A DNA stretch of 18,517 nucleotides from Dehalococcoidia bacterium. Its GTDB lineage: Bacteria; Chloroflexota; Dehalococcoidia; JACVQG01. The number at the start of each line of letters is the position of its first letter. The first letter of the stretch is position 1. The stretch is taken from positions 1 through 18,517 of the forward strand of contig JACVQG010000002.1 in assembly GCA_015661045.1 (NCBI GenBank), written 5' to 3'. Both the position numbers and the translations under genes were made by a program. This document shows positions 1 to 6,517 of this stretch, piece after piece. A model generated the notes under the pieces. That model was given only the letters and a program-made list of their open reading frames with translations. It had not been told where the DNA came from and did not search any database.

Positions 1-481
1 CGGTCGCGTCGATCACTTCGCCCTTGCCGGCGAGCGCGCCCTTTACCGCCTCGACAAATGCCCAGGGCATGCCGTCCGAGTTGACGAGCGCAACGCGTGA
101 ATAACCGCGGCGCTTCAGCATCCCGGCAATGGCATCGCCCTCGTAGCGCTGGTTGTAGTTGACCGCCGGAAACTCGGCGACATTGAGAATTTCGCCCACG
201 CCGGGATGCGTCGGGTCCTTGCCCCCGGTTTCCCGCCGCGCGCCGTGAAAGCCGTGCTCCACCACCGTCATCAGGTCGTTGGCATGGAACACCACCACGT
301 GGCGGTAGGCGCCGGTGGCATCGGTGAGCCAGCGCGTGTAACCCGAATTGTTGGGCGCCTCAGTGGAAACCGCGATCAGCGCGTCGATGTTGCGCTCGCG
401 CAGGTGCTCGCGCGCGAGCTTCCAGCGGCGCTCGAGCTCTTGCAGGGAGACGCCGGCGATCTTGCGCTCGTTCTGGGCCAT
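1..481 (-). CDS. M24-family (Xaa-Pro peptidase/creatinase-like) metallopeptidase, N-terminal part
   Basis: Reading the minus strand from the ATG at 481-479 gives 160 codons that run off the left edge without a stop. The protein begins MAQNERKIAGVSLQELERRW and continues with a stretch like the N-terminal domain of creatinase/prolidase enzymes: an 'RERNIDALIA' segment, 'NNSGYTRWLTD', and a later alpha/beta part around 'GYSRVALVNSDGMPWAFVEA'. In this family the N-terminal domain helps shape the active site, while the metal-binding pita-bread domain is C-terminal; that half lies outside the window, so catalytic residues cannot be checked. A GGGGAG ribosome site lies about 7 nt before the ATG. The gene is divergent from the cupin gene, 61 bp away, and the two may share a control region and a catabolic pathway. 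Substrate unknown. The family call is fairly safe; amidohydrolase or Xaa-Pro dipeptidase activity is not resolved. Confidence 0.72.
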   Translation of the reverse strand, partial: MAQNERKIAGVSLQELERRWKLAREHLRERNIDALIAVSTEAPNNSGYTRWLTDATGAYRHVVVFHANDLMTVVEHGFHGARRETGGKDPTHPGVGEILNVAEFPAVNYNQRYEGDAIAGMLKRRGYSRVALVNSDGMPWAFVEAVKGALAGKGEVIDAT

Positions 482-542
482 GGTGATACTCCCCGAGTGG
501 GATTAGAGTGGCAGTTTATCCCGTGTAGAAATTGGAGATCAG
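482..542. promoter_or_regulatory. Divergent intergenic control region
   Basis: These 61 bp separate the start codons of the minus-strand M24 peptidase and the plus-strand cupin gene. They hold a ribosome site for each gene: GGGGAG (read on the minus strand) and GGAG at 534-537. Promoters for both must lie here or inside the opposite coding region. I see no convincing -35/-10 pair or operator. Confidence 0.35.
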
Positions 543-1052
543 ATGGCGACCGAACTACCTCTTATCCGCAGAATTGTCACCGGCTTCGATGCATCCGGCG
601 CCTCTGTCTTCATCGAGGACGGCGTCGCGCCATGCAAAATAAATCCGACGCGCCCCGCGCACCGCTCCTGGCCGGTGTGGGCCACCGGCAAGCTGCCGGT
701 GCCGGTGAATGATCCGGACCACGGCGGCGAGGTGCACGGCATCATGCCGCCGCCGGGAGGCTCAGTGCTGAAGATCGTCGACATCGCGCCCGAACCCAAA
801 GATTCGATCGAGCGCGAGCGCGCCCTGGCGGCTGAGCGCGTGCGCGTCGGAGCGCATCCGGGCATGCATGAGACCGACTCCATCGATTACGCCATCGTGC
901 TCTCAGGGGAGGTCTACGCCATCATGGAGAAAGGCGAGAAGCTGATGAAGACAGGCGACGTGCTGATTCAGCGCGGCACCAACCACGCCTGGAGCAACCG
1001 CTCGGACGCGTACTGCAGGATTGCGTTCGTGCTGGTGGAGGCGACGCGCTAG
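543..1052 (+). CDS. Cupin-domain protein
   Basis: A 169-residue protein starting at ATG 543, with GGAG 5 nt upstream. The C-terminal half is a small cupin barrel. Around residues 105-123 is a degenerate first cupin motif (H105, H109, E110, then 'IVLSGE'), and around 138-152 a good second motif, G-D-V-L-I-Q-R-G-T-N-H-A-W-S-N, with H148 and N152 placed as in metal-binding cupins. The first motif lacks the usual HxH...E arrangement, so metal binding is possible but unproven. Residues 1-100 form an extra N-terminal part rich in Pro, with the same layout as uncharacterised proteobacterial cupins annotated only by domain. GC-rich codon use matches the M24 gene beside it. The divergent pairing suggests a shared catabolic or regulatory role, but no substrate can be named. 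Confidence 0.75.
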   Translation: MATELPLIRRIVTGFDASGASVFIEDGVAPCKINPTRPAHRSWPVWATGKLPVPVNDPDHGGEVHGIMPPPGGSVLKIVDIAPEPKDSIERERALAAERVRVGAHPGMHETDSIDYAIVLSGEVYAIMEKGEKLMKTGDVLIQRGTNHAWSNRSDAYCRIAFVLVEATR

Positions 1053-1213
1053 TTACCATGGCGATCGGACGGAGAACAAGGACTGGCAGGCATTTCCGGC
1101 CGATTCACGGGATTTTTATCGGAACCTATTGATGACCGCTGTCCGTCGAGACCTCCAGACAGTTAGCACCGCAGAGGTACAATTACCTCGTACTTGCAAA
1201 TGAAAGAACGATC
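1053..1213. other. Non-coding gap with first copy of a 25-bp repeat
   Basis: This gap lies between the cupin stop and the antitoxin start. No supported gene is seen. It contains the first copy of a diverged direct repeat (1079-1103, starting AGGACTGGC), whose partner lies on the far side of the toxin-antitoxin genes. Confidence 0.4.
1079..1103 (+). repeat. Direct repeat, copy 1
   Basis: 25 bp beginning AGGACTGGC. It matches 1799-1823 at 21 of 25 positions. Two substitutions are A/G and two are C/G. Read in the matching frame, both copies give a similar short peptide (KDWQAFPAD here, EDWRAFRGD in copy 2), which suggests they derive from the same coding sequence, or from one mobile or duplicated segment now decayed. 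Confidence 0.45.
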
Positions 1214-1393
1214 ATGACAGCAGCCACCACTGCGCGGCGATCCGCCGCAAAGCGCAATGGGTCGCGAGACATACCGCCGACACCAAAACCGACAGCCTAC
1301 GGGCGTGCAGTGCTGCGTGCCATCGATCGCATGAAAGCCGCGGGTCCATGGGAATTTGCACCGAAATCGAGTGATCGCTATTTCAAGCGGTGA
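1214..1393 (+). CDS. Small VapB-like antitoxin candidate
   Basis: An ATG-started ORF of 59 residues, basic and proline-rich in its first half, ending '...GPWEFAPKSSDRYFKR'. It lies just before, and overlaps by 4 nt (GTGA), a PIN-domain toxin gene, the usual arrangement of a VapBC-type antitoxin followed by its toxin. In such pairs the antitoxin binds and blocks the PIN RNase and represses the shared promoter. I cannot recognise a specific DNA-binding fold from the residues, so the call rests on position, size and the C-terminal aromatic/basic tail, which is typical of toxin-binding ends. No strong ribosome site is visible before the ATG. GC-rich composition fits the left piece. It could be non-functional, since the toxin is broken. 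Confidence 0.5.
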   Translation: MTAATTARRSAAKRNGSRDIPPTPKPTAYGRAVLRAIDRMKAAGPWEFAPKSSDRYFKR

Positions 1394-1755
1394 AATACCT
1401 CCTTGACACGTGCATGCTCGAAGCACTGCTCAAAACGGAAGCCGGACACGAGAATATCCGCGAACGGATCGCCGCTTCCCCGCATGGTTCCCTGGCAATA
1501 TCAGCGCTGACCGCGGTCGAGATATGGACCGGCATCACCGGCGCGCGTGAGCCGCGCTCAAAACGGGTAGCCTTCGAGGCGTAAGCATTTCTCATTCAGC
1601 GATATCTGCGTCAGACAGGCCGACAGATCGGGCGCACCGATCCCCTGATTGCCGCACAAGCCATCGCGATGGGCGCGGTATGCGTCACCGATAACCTTCG
1701 GCATTTCCTGCGGATTCCCGGCCTGATTGTTGAGAATTGGCTACGCCCGGAGTAA
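1390..1755 (+). pseudogene. PIN-domain toxin (VapC-like), interrupted by an in-frame stop
   Basis: From GTG 1390 one frame runs for 121 codons to TAA 1753-1755, broken by a TAA at 1582-1584 (codon 65). Both halves are clearly PIN-domain: 'MKYLLDTCMLEALL' with D6, 'TAVEIWTGI' with E44, then beyond the stop 'GRTDPLIAAQAIAMGA' with D84 and 'CVTDNLRHF' with D101. These are the four acidic positions that bind the metal in PIN RNases. VapC proteins are usually around 130 residues. Between 'KRVAFEA' and 'YLRQTGR' the stretch that normally carries the helix region before the third acid looks shortened. So the gene has a nonsense codon and probably a deletion; the first half alone would lack two catalytic acids. 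It overlaps the antitoxin candidate by 4 nt. A sequencing error alone would not easily explain the missing residues. Confidence 0.75.
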
Positions 1756-1873
1756 CGGCCTGACCGGCGACTCCTCGGGAACCATTGCCAAAAGATCGAG
1801 GACTGGCGGGCGTTTCGGGGCGACCGCCGAAATATTGACCTGACCTTATTTCTGTATTGCTGCGGAAGAAAAC
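1756..1873. other. Non-coding gap with second repeat copy
   Basis: The gap lies between the broken toxin gene and the next short ORF. It holds repeat copy 2 at 1799-1823. No promoter or gene is supported. Confidence 0.35.
1799..1823 (+). repeat. Direct repeat, copy 2
   Basis: 25 bp beginning AGGACTGGC, 21 of 25 identical to 1079-1103. An ACCAT(T/G)GC sequence also precedes each copy by about 15-20 bp, so the similarity extends loosely upstream. The pair brackets the toxin-antitoxin genes. Confidence 0.45.
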
Positions 1874-2005
1874 ATGGCTGATGAATCACTAGAACCTGCG
1901 TTGGCAGCAGCAGTTGATGTCTTTAAGACGTGGTGGAAAAGCCAGCAGGCCGCGTCCGCGGCAACCGACGAAGTCAAAACACCCGTTTTTCATTACACCA
2001 TTTAG
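1874..2005 (+). pseudogene. N-terminal fragment of a possible DUF2971-like protein
   Basis: An ATG ORF of 43 codons beginning MADESLEPALAAAVDVFKTW and ending 'TPVFHYTI' before TAG 2003-2005. A Tyr/Phe-His-Tyr-Thr motif after a short acidic or helical leader is how many DUF2971-type proteins begin, followed by 'GL.GI' segments. Here the reading frame stops immediately after the motif, and the base composition shifts at the same place. I therefore read it as the 5' end of a gene cut at the junction. Without a database search, the family assignment is weak; it may instead be a short chance ORF. Confidence 0.35.
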
Positions 2006-2035
2006 AGCAAAGCTTCGCGACTGGAATTAGCTTCG
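1998..2035. other. Probable junction between two sequence types
   Basis: GC-rich, proteobacterial-looking sequence ends and lower-GC sequence begins here. The gene to the left stops after its first motif, and the open frame on the right (from 2031) has no start or signal peptide. An AAGCTT hexamer sits at 2010-2015. No inverted repeats, target duplication, tRNA gene or integrase accompany the change, which favours an assembly or cloning join over a mobile element, though this is inference. Confidence 0.5.
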
Positions 2036-3088
2036 TATTAATCCCCAAACCCTCTTCAGGTTATTACCTCAAGCCCCAACGGAGCAACTCGTAAAAGAAG
2101 TGCCGCCGGTAGTAGCTCCGGGACTTTCCAACCCAGTAGCAACTATGGTTACCGCCACACAAACAAACTTTGCAGTGGCACAAACGAAGGCTGGCGAATG
2201 GGCTACGTTAGCACTCACACCAAAATCAACCACAAATATGATGGCTAAATTCACCGAACCGTTTTCAAATTTTACGGTCAGCTTTGAGGAATTGGCCACG
2301 AAACCTGCCGAAATAAAAAGCGAACCTCCGGGGCAGAAAGTAAATAGCTACATAAGAATTGAATTACCCCAAAACACAGAGGGGAAAATGGATTCTGGAT
2401 ACATTGGATTCAAAGTTGATAAAAGCTGGCTCCGGGCTAACAATATACAAAAATGGTCCGTTGTGGTCAGCCGTTATGACATGAACCAAAATTTATGGGT
2501 ATCCCTACCTACCAGGCGTGTAGCAGAAGACGCTGCCAGCGTAGAATACACGTCTACGACACCGCGCTTTTCTACCTTCGCAATAGTTGGAAGCACAGAG
2601 GTGCCAGACCGGGAATTCCAGGTAACCAATCTGAGCGTTAGTCCGGCCCAGGGAGTAGAGGGAAAGCCCGTAAAGATTGATGCTGAGATAGAAAACCTGA
2701 CTGGCTCTGATCGAGAGCAGCCGGGAGCTACGAGGTCAGAGTTGACAGGCAGATAAAGAATATTCAGGTTGTAACACCTGCCCTGGTAGTTACAGCAACA
2801 CCTACGGCTACACCTATACCACCTCCTGCTCCCACTGCCACGATGACTCCTACACCTGCGAATACCCCTGTACCTACTCCTGCGGTGACTCCAACAGTTA
2901 TTTCAACCCCCACTACTACACCTTTACCGTCTCCCACACCTGTAAGTGTGATTACACCTGTCCCCACCCCTGTATCCGGTGTACCGCAACCACTTAACTT
3001 TCTGGTAATGGCGATAGTTGGGATAATTGCAGTGCCGATGATGATCGGTGGCGCCGTGTATTACGTCACCAGAAAACGCCCTAAATGA
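2031..3088 (+). pseudogene. PGF-pre-PGF domain surface protein, 5'-truncated and frameshifted
   Basis: The frame open from 2031 (first usable GTG at 2100) encodes 'VPPVVAPG' and then a domain with the hallmarks of the PGF-pre-PGF family: 'YIGFKVDKSWLRANNIQ', 'VVVSRYDMNQNLWVSLPT', and 'TPRFSTFAIVG'. A following 'FQVTNLSVSPAQGVEGKPVK' stretch resembles a CARDB/Ig-like extracellular domain. That frame ends at 2756, but the domain clearly continues from about 2723 in another frame ('GSYEVRVDRQIKNIQ'), through a Thr/Pro-rich linker (about 2780-2985), to one membrane helix ('LNFLVMAIVGIIAVPMMIGG') and a basic tail 'TRKRPK' ending at 3088. So the gene has a one-base loss (or two-base gain) near 2708-2722. 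The signal peptide and N-terminal domains are missing at the junction. The intact protein would be a membrane-anchored, outward-facing protein. Function unknown. Confidence 0.75.
2780..2985 (+). repeat. Thr/Pro-rich low-complexity coding repeat
   Basis: The DNA encodes a run of short Thr-Pro/Val-Pro units (such as TPTPANTPVPTP), the stalk before the membrane anchor of the PGF-pre-PGF protein. Proline stretches of this kind hold extracellular domains away from the membrane and are often glycosylated. The repetitive ACACCT/CCTACT wording also makes it a likely site for slippage. Confidence 0.6.
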
Positions 3089-3104
3089 GTATCTAGTGCC
3101 TAGT

Positions 3105-3142
3105 TGGACAGGTCCGCGTAATTATACTACCTGTCCACTTTT
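3105..3142 (+). terminator. Probable intrinsic terminator after the surface-protein gene
   Basis: TGGACAGGT (3105-3113) is a perfect inverted match to ACCTGTCCA (3129-3137), giving a 9-bp stem with a 15-nt loop, followed by CTTTT. It starts 16 nt after the surface-protein stop and lies upstream of the rpsL promoter, so it would separate the two transcripts. The T-tract is short, and the hairpin could instead be an operator. Confidence 0.5.
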
Positions 3143-3172
3143 GAAGTTTAGATAACATAGCCATGAAAGTGG

Positions 3173-3201
3173 TTGACAGCATATAATAAGCGTGTTACAC
3201 T
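3173..3201 (+). promoter_or_regulatory. Sigma70-type promoter of the ribosomal cluster
   Basis: TTGACA at 3173-3178, a 17-bp spacer, and TACACT at 3196-3201. The -35 is a perfect consensus match and the -10 matches at four of six positions. The start site should be near 3207-3210, leaving a leader of about 170 nt before rpsL. It is the strongest promoter-like sequence I found in the right-hand piece. Confidence 0.75.
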
Positions 3202-3206
3202 AGTTT

Positions 3207-3298
3207 GCTGGTATTTGAATAGACGGGGCTGACCATCTAATCTCCCCGGAAATGAAGGGGAGATTTTTAATGCTTGGAACCAAGATATAAAACCAGCA
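3207..3298 (+). ncRNA. Structured rpsL leader (candidate attenuator)
   Basis: Several exclusive or nested pairings are visible. GCTGGT at the predicted 5' end (3207-3212) can pair with ACCAGC (3292-3297), enclosing the terminator hairpin at 3239-3265. CGGGG (3224-3228) can pair with CCCCG (3244-3248), which would take up the left arm of that terminator. ATGCTtGG (3270-3277) can pair with CCAGCAT (3293-3299). Such competing stems between a promoter and its gene are the layout of a transcription attenuator or ribosomal-protein autoregulatory leader. The ligand is unknown, and no known riboswitch sequence is recognised. Confidence 0.4.
3239..3268 (+). terminator. Intrinsic terminator inside the rpsL leader
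   Basis: AATCTCCCC (3239-3247) pairs perfectly with GGGGAGATT (3257-3265), forming a 9-bp stem around a 9-nt loop, and T residues run to 3268. It lies about 40-60 nt downstream of the predicted start site, so it would stop the transcript before rpsL unless prevented. Its position, after rather than before the promoter, points to conditional termination. Confidence 0.7.
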
Positions 3299-3380
3299 TA
3301 ATCGAAGGTCGTAGTATCTGTTGGTTATTAACGATTCGCAATTAGAGCTTTATTAATTCAATATAAAGAAAGGGGCAAGG

Positions 3381-3836
3381 TTGCCAACCTCTAATCAGTT
3401 GGCCCGTAAAGGCCGAAAGAAAATAGCTAAACGCACCACAGCGCCAGCGTTAACCTTTATTCATAATACCCTTAAAAACAGGGTTGTTTCTGGTATGGCT
3501 GCACCTCAGAAAAGAGGGGTGTGCGTCCAGGTTAAGACCATGACCCCTAAAAAACCTAACTCAGCGCTTCGAAAGATAGCTAGAGTAAGGTTAAGCAATG
3601 GTATTGAGGTTACCGCCTATATCCCCGGTGAAGGCCATAATCTACAGGAGCACTCTGTCGTACTCCTTCGGGGTGGTCGTGTAAAGGATTTGCCTGGCGT
3701 CCGGTATCACGTCATAAGGGGTACACTGGATTCGGGTGGGGTGAGTACTCGCCGGCAGGGACGAAGCCGCTATGGCGCCAAAAAGGGCCAGGGACCAGTT
3801 GCAGACAAAAAAGAAGCGGCTGCCGAAGCTAAATAG
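3381..3836 (+). CDS. rpsL: 30S ribosomal protein S12
   Basis: 151 residues from TTG 3381, preceded by an AGGGG ribosome site at 3371-3375. S12 sits at the decoding centre of the small subunit and monitors codon-anticodon pairing; it is the classic streptomycin-resistance target. The N-terminus [14 protein letters not shown] and the central block '[20 protein letters not shown]' are unmistakable. The lysine of 'TPKKPNS' that is changed in resistant mutants is present, as is '[13 protein letters not shown]'. Like the B. subtilis form, it carries a longer segment between 'APAL' and 'PQKRGVC' than E. coli S12. The end, '...[10 protein letters not shown]', is a short charged tail beyond the usual end at 'YGAKK'. 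It is the first gene of the cluster, under the 3173 promoter. Confidence 0.97.
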   Translation: MPTSNQLARKGRKKIAKRTTAPALTFIHNTLKNRVVSGMAAPQKRGVCVQVKTMTPKKPNSALRKIARVRLSNGIEVTAYIPGEGHNLQEHSVVLLRGGRVKDLPGVRYHVIRGTLDSGGVSTRRQGRSRYGAKKGQGPVADKKEAAAEAK

Positions 3837-3843
3837 ATATTAG

Positions 3844-3860
3844 CACCAATAGTCGTGGTG
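3844..3860 (+). promoter_or_regulatory. Small hairpin before rpsG
   Basis: CACCA (3844-3848) and TGGTG (3856-3860) form a 5-bp stem with a 7-nt loop in the rpsL-rpsG gap, just upstream of the AGGAGG ribosome site. In E. coli, S7 binds the equivalent gap to couple and repress translation. Whether this short stem serves that purpose is a guess. Confidence 0.25.
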
Positions 3861-3882
3861 AAGGGCAATTCAGGAGGCGGAC

Positions 3883-4353
3883 ATGCCCAGACGGGCCAGA
3901 GTAACTAAAAGAGAAATCCTTCCGGATGTTAAATATAATAATCCGGTGTTGGCGCGATTTGTCAATAAGCTAATGCTACGCGGCCAGAAAGATACAGCGG
4001 AAAAAATTCTTTACGGTGCATTTGACCTTATAGAGAGTAAGAGCAAAAAAAATCCCATTGACGTGTTTGTTCAGGCTATGAAGAATGCAACTCCGTTGTT
4101 GGAAGTCAAGCCCCGCCGAGTTGGCGGCGCTACCTATCAGGTACCTGTCGAGGTAAAACCGGAGAGGGGTAATGTTCTGGCTATACGATGGATACTGGCC
4201 GCCACCCGTGCCCGGAGCGGTAAATCCATGGCGGAAAAACTAGCAGCCGAGATTATAGATGCCTCCCAGAACCAGGGTACTACCATAAAGAAGAAAGAAG
4301 ACACGCATAAGATGGCGGAAGCCAACCGGGCGTTTGTACATTATAGATGGTAA
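3883..4353 (+). CDS. rpsG: 30S ribosomal protein S7
   Basis: 156 residues from ATG 3883, with a strong AGGAGG site 8 nt upstream. S7 nucleates assembly of the small-subunit head on the 3' major domain of 16S rRNA and lines the E site. The start [20 protein letters not shown], the middle '[11 protein letters not shown]' and '[17 protein letters not shown]', and the ending '[21 protein letters not shown]' are canonical, and length is normal. Its stop codon overlaps the fusA start by 7 nt, so fusA translation is probably coupled to it. S7 is the known autorepressor of str-type operons. Confidence 0.98.
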   Translation: MPRRARVTKREILPDVKYNNPVLARFVNKLMLRGQKDTAEKILYGAFDLIESKSKKNPIDVFVQAMKNATPLLEVKPRRVGGATYQVPVEVKPERGNVLAIRWILAATRARSGKSMAEKLAAEIIDASQNQGTTIKKKEDTHKMAEANRAFVHYRW

Positions 4354-6515
4354 AAACTATTTTGAGTACTAATCCAAAATCAAGCGGTTCAAACCCGGCA
4401 ACAGGGAGGTCTGAAAGCGAGACGCCGTCTCGGGAATTCCCCTTGGAAAAGCTGAGGAACATAGGTATTATTGCCCATATAGATGCGGGCAAAACTACCG
4501 TTACCGAAAGAATCCTCTATTATACCGGCACCACTTATAAAATAGGTGAGGTAGACTCTGGCACTGCCACTATGGACTGGATGGATCAGGAACGGGAACG
4601 CGGTATCACTATTACGTCCGCGGCTACCAGTTGTTACTGGCGAGACTACCGCATCAATATAATAGATACTCCAGGACATGTGGACTTTACGGCAGAAGTG
4701 GAGCGGAGCCTGCGGGTGCTCGATGGTGGCGTAGTCGTCTTTGATGCAGTATCCGGAGTTGAACCGCAGTCGGAAACAGTATGGCGTCAGGCAAATAAAT
4801 ACGGTGTTCCCCGAATTTGTTTTGTTAATAAAATGGACAGGGTTGGCGCTGATTTTCAGCACACCATGGATATGATTGACGAGCGTTTGGGAGCCAAATC
4901 GCTAAATGTTCAGATACCGTGGGGTGTGGAAGCCGATTTTAGGGGTATGTTAGACCTGGTAGAGGACAAGGCATGGAGTTTCTCTGACAAGCAACAAAGC
5001 AAACCAGAAGCGATAGATATACCGCCGGAATACCAGGATCAGTTCCAAAAAGCTAAGGCAAAATTCTTGGAGAAATTAGCTGAAAACGACGACCAGTTCC
5101 TGATTACCTATCTGGAAGGCCGGGCTATTTCAATAAGAGAGATTAAGCTCGCCATACGCCGGGCTACATTAGCCACTAAAATTGTTCCGGTGCTCTGTGG
5201 GACCGCCTTAAGGAATAAAGGGGTTCAGTTGCTCCTGGATGCTATAGTAGATTATTTGCCTTCCCCGGACGATATACCACCGGTTCACGGGACTCATCCC
5301 AGGACCGGAGAAACGGTTGTCCGGGAAGCTAACGACAAAACACCTTTCTCTGCTCTGGCCTTCAAAGTTGTAGCTGATCCGTTTGTTGGCAGGTTGGTGT
5401 ATTTCAGAGTGTATTCAGGCTGTGTAAAGCCGGGCGACCAGGTATATAACGCCACTCGAGAAAACAAAGAGCGCATTGGCCGTTTGTTATTAATGCATGC
5501 CAACCAGCGACATGAAATTAACCAGGCTGATACGGGTTCAATCGCCGCTACTCTAGGTTTGAAAAATACCTTTACCGGCGATACCCTGTGCGATATTTCA
5601 AATCCCGTAATACTGGAAACCATCCGTTTCCCCGAACCTGTTATTTCTGTAGCTATTGAACCTAAGACTAAGGCCGACCAGGACCGGCTTGGGCAGGCTT
5701 TGAACTCTCTTTCCGAAGAGGACCCCACATTTAAGGTGCGTCACGACAAAGATACAGGACAAACCTTGATATCGGGTATGGGGGAGTTACATCTGGAAGT
5801 GCTGGTTGAACGGATGTTCAGAGAGTTCGGCGTTAGCGCCAGAGTAGGTAAACCTCAGGTTGCCTACAGAGAGACAATAACACAACATGTCAAAGTTGAA
5901 GGCCGCTTTATCAAACAGGTGGGAGGCCATGGTCAGTATGGGCGTGTCTGGGTAGAGTTCGAACCTGCTAAACCAGGTGAAGGTTATATATTTGTTGACG
6001 GTATAAGAGGCGGGACCATTCCTAAAGAATATATCCCACCAGTAGAACAGGGAATAAGGGAATCTATGGGCAGTGGTAGCTTGGCCGGTTACCCTGTGGT
6101 AGATATAAAGGCAACCTTAGTGGATGGTAGCTACCACGAGGTTGATTCTTCGGATATGGCTTTTAAGATGGCTGGCGCCTTGGCGTTCAAAGAAGCTATG
6201 GAGAGAGCAAAGCCAATCTTACTTGAACCGATTATGAAAATGGAAGTGTCCACACCGGAGGAATTTTTAGGCGATGTCATCGGCGATATAAGCGCCCGGC
6301 GGGGGCAGCTTGAAGGGATCGAGGAGAGGGGCACAACGAAGATTATCCGGTGCACTATCCCCCTGGCTGAAACCTTCGGCTACGCCACTACCTTACGATC
6401 GCTAAGTCAGGGTAGGGCTACATATACGATGGAATTTCTCAGCTATCTGGAGCTTTCTCCTAATTTAGCTGAGCAGGTTGTTTCCAAAGGTAAAGTTAGG
6501 ACATTTGGGGTGTAG
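4347..6515 (+). CDS. fusA: Elongation factor G
   Basis: 722 residues if started at ATG 4347. EF-G is the GTPase that drives tRNA-mRNA translocation and, with RRF, ribosome recycling. GTPase motifs are all present: G1 'AHIDAGKT' (43-50), 'RGITI' (85-89), G3 'DTPGH' (107-111), G4 'NKMD' (161-164) and 'CGTAL' (284-288). Later domains are also typical: '[15 protein letters not shown]', '[15 protein letters not shown]', and near the C-terminus '[19 protein letters not shown]'. EF-G proteins normally begin about 5-7 residues before 'LEKLRNIGI'; here about 27 extra Ser/Thr/Pro-rich residues precede it. No ATG or GTG lies in frame between 4347 and the G1 motif, but a TTG at 4362 is possible. The upstream start overlaps rpsG by 7 nt, which fits translational coupling. 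No tuf gene follows. Confidence 0.97.
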   Translation: MVKTILSTNPKSSGSNPATGRSESETPSREFPLEKLRNIGIIAHIDAGKTTVTERILYYTGTTYKIGEVDSGTATMDWMDQERERGITITSAATSCYWRDYRINIIDTPGHVDFTAEVERSLRVLDGGVVVFDAVSGVEPQSETVWRQANKYGVPRICFVNKMDRVGADFQHTMDMIDERLGAKSLNVQIPWGVEADFRGMLDLVEDKAWSFSDKQQSKPEAIDIPPEYQDQFQKAKAKFLEKLAENDDQFLITYLEGRAISIREIKLAIRRATLATKIVPVLCGTALRNKGVQLLLDAIVDYLPSPDDIPPVHGTHPRTGETVVREANDKTPFSALAFKVVADPFVGRLVYFRVYSGCVKPGDQVYNATRENKERIGRLLLMHANQRHEINQADTGSIAATLGLKNTFTGDTLCDISNPVILETIRFPEPVISVAIEPKTKADQDRLGQALNSLSEEDPTFKVRHDKDTGQTLISGMGELHLEVLVERMFREFGVSARVGKPQVAYRETITQHVKVEGRFIKQVGGHGQYGRVWVEFEPAKPGEGYIFVDGIRGGTIPKEYIPPVEQGIRESMGSGSLAGYPVVDIKATLVDGSYHEVDSSDMAFKMAGALAFKEAMERAKPILLEPIMKMEVSTPEEFLGDVIGDISARRGQLEGIEERGTTKIIRCTIPLAETFGYATTLRSLSQGRATYTMEFLSYLELSPNLAEQVVSKGKVRTFGV

Positions 6516-6517
6516 TT

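Noticed and set aside
206..712. Plus-strand ORF of 168 codons overlapping the M24 peptidase and cupin genes
   Set aside because: It is the antisense and out-of-frame shadow of two recognisable GC-rich genes and has no family likeness.
2002..2094. Open frame across the junction ('LEQSFATGISFVLIPK...') that could be the tail of a gene
   Set aside because: Short, no recognisable motif, and competes with the PGF-pre-PGF frame; not enough to call.
2764..2967. Minus-strand Gly/Val-rich ORF
   Set aside because: It is the reverse reading of the Thr/Pro stalk repeats; its composition follows directly from them.
4389..4862. Minus-strand ORF of 157 codons under fusA
   Set aside because: A shadow of the conserved EF-G G-domain; no ribosome site and no known family.
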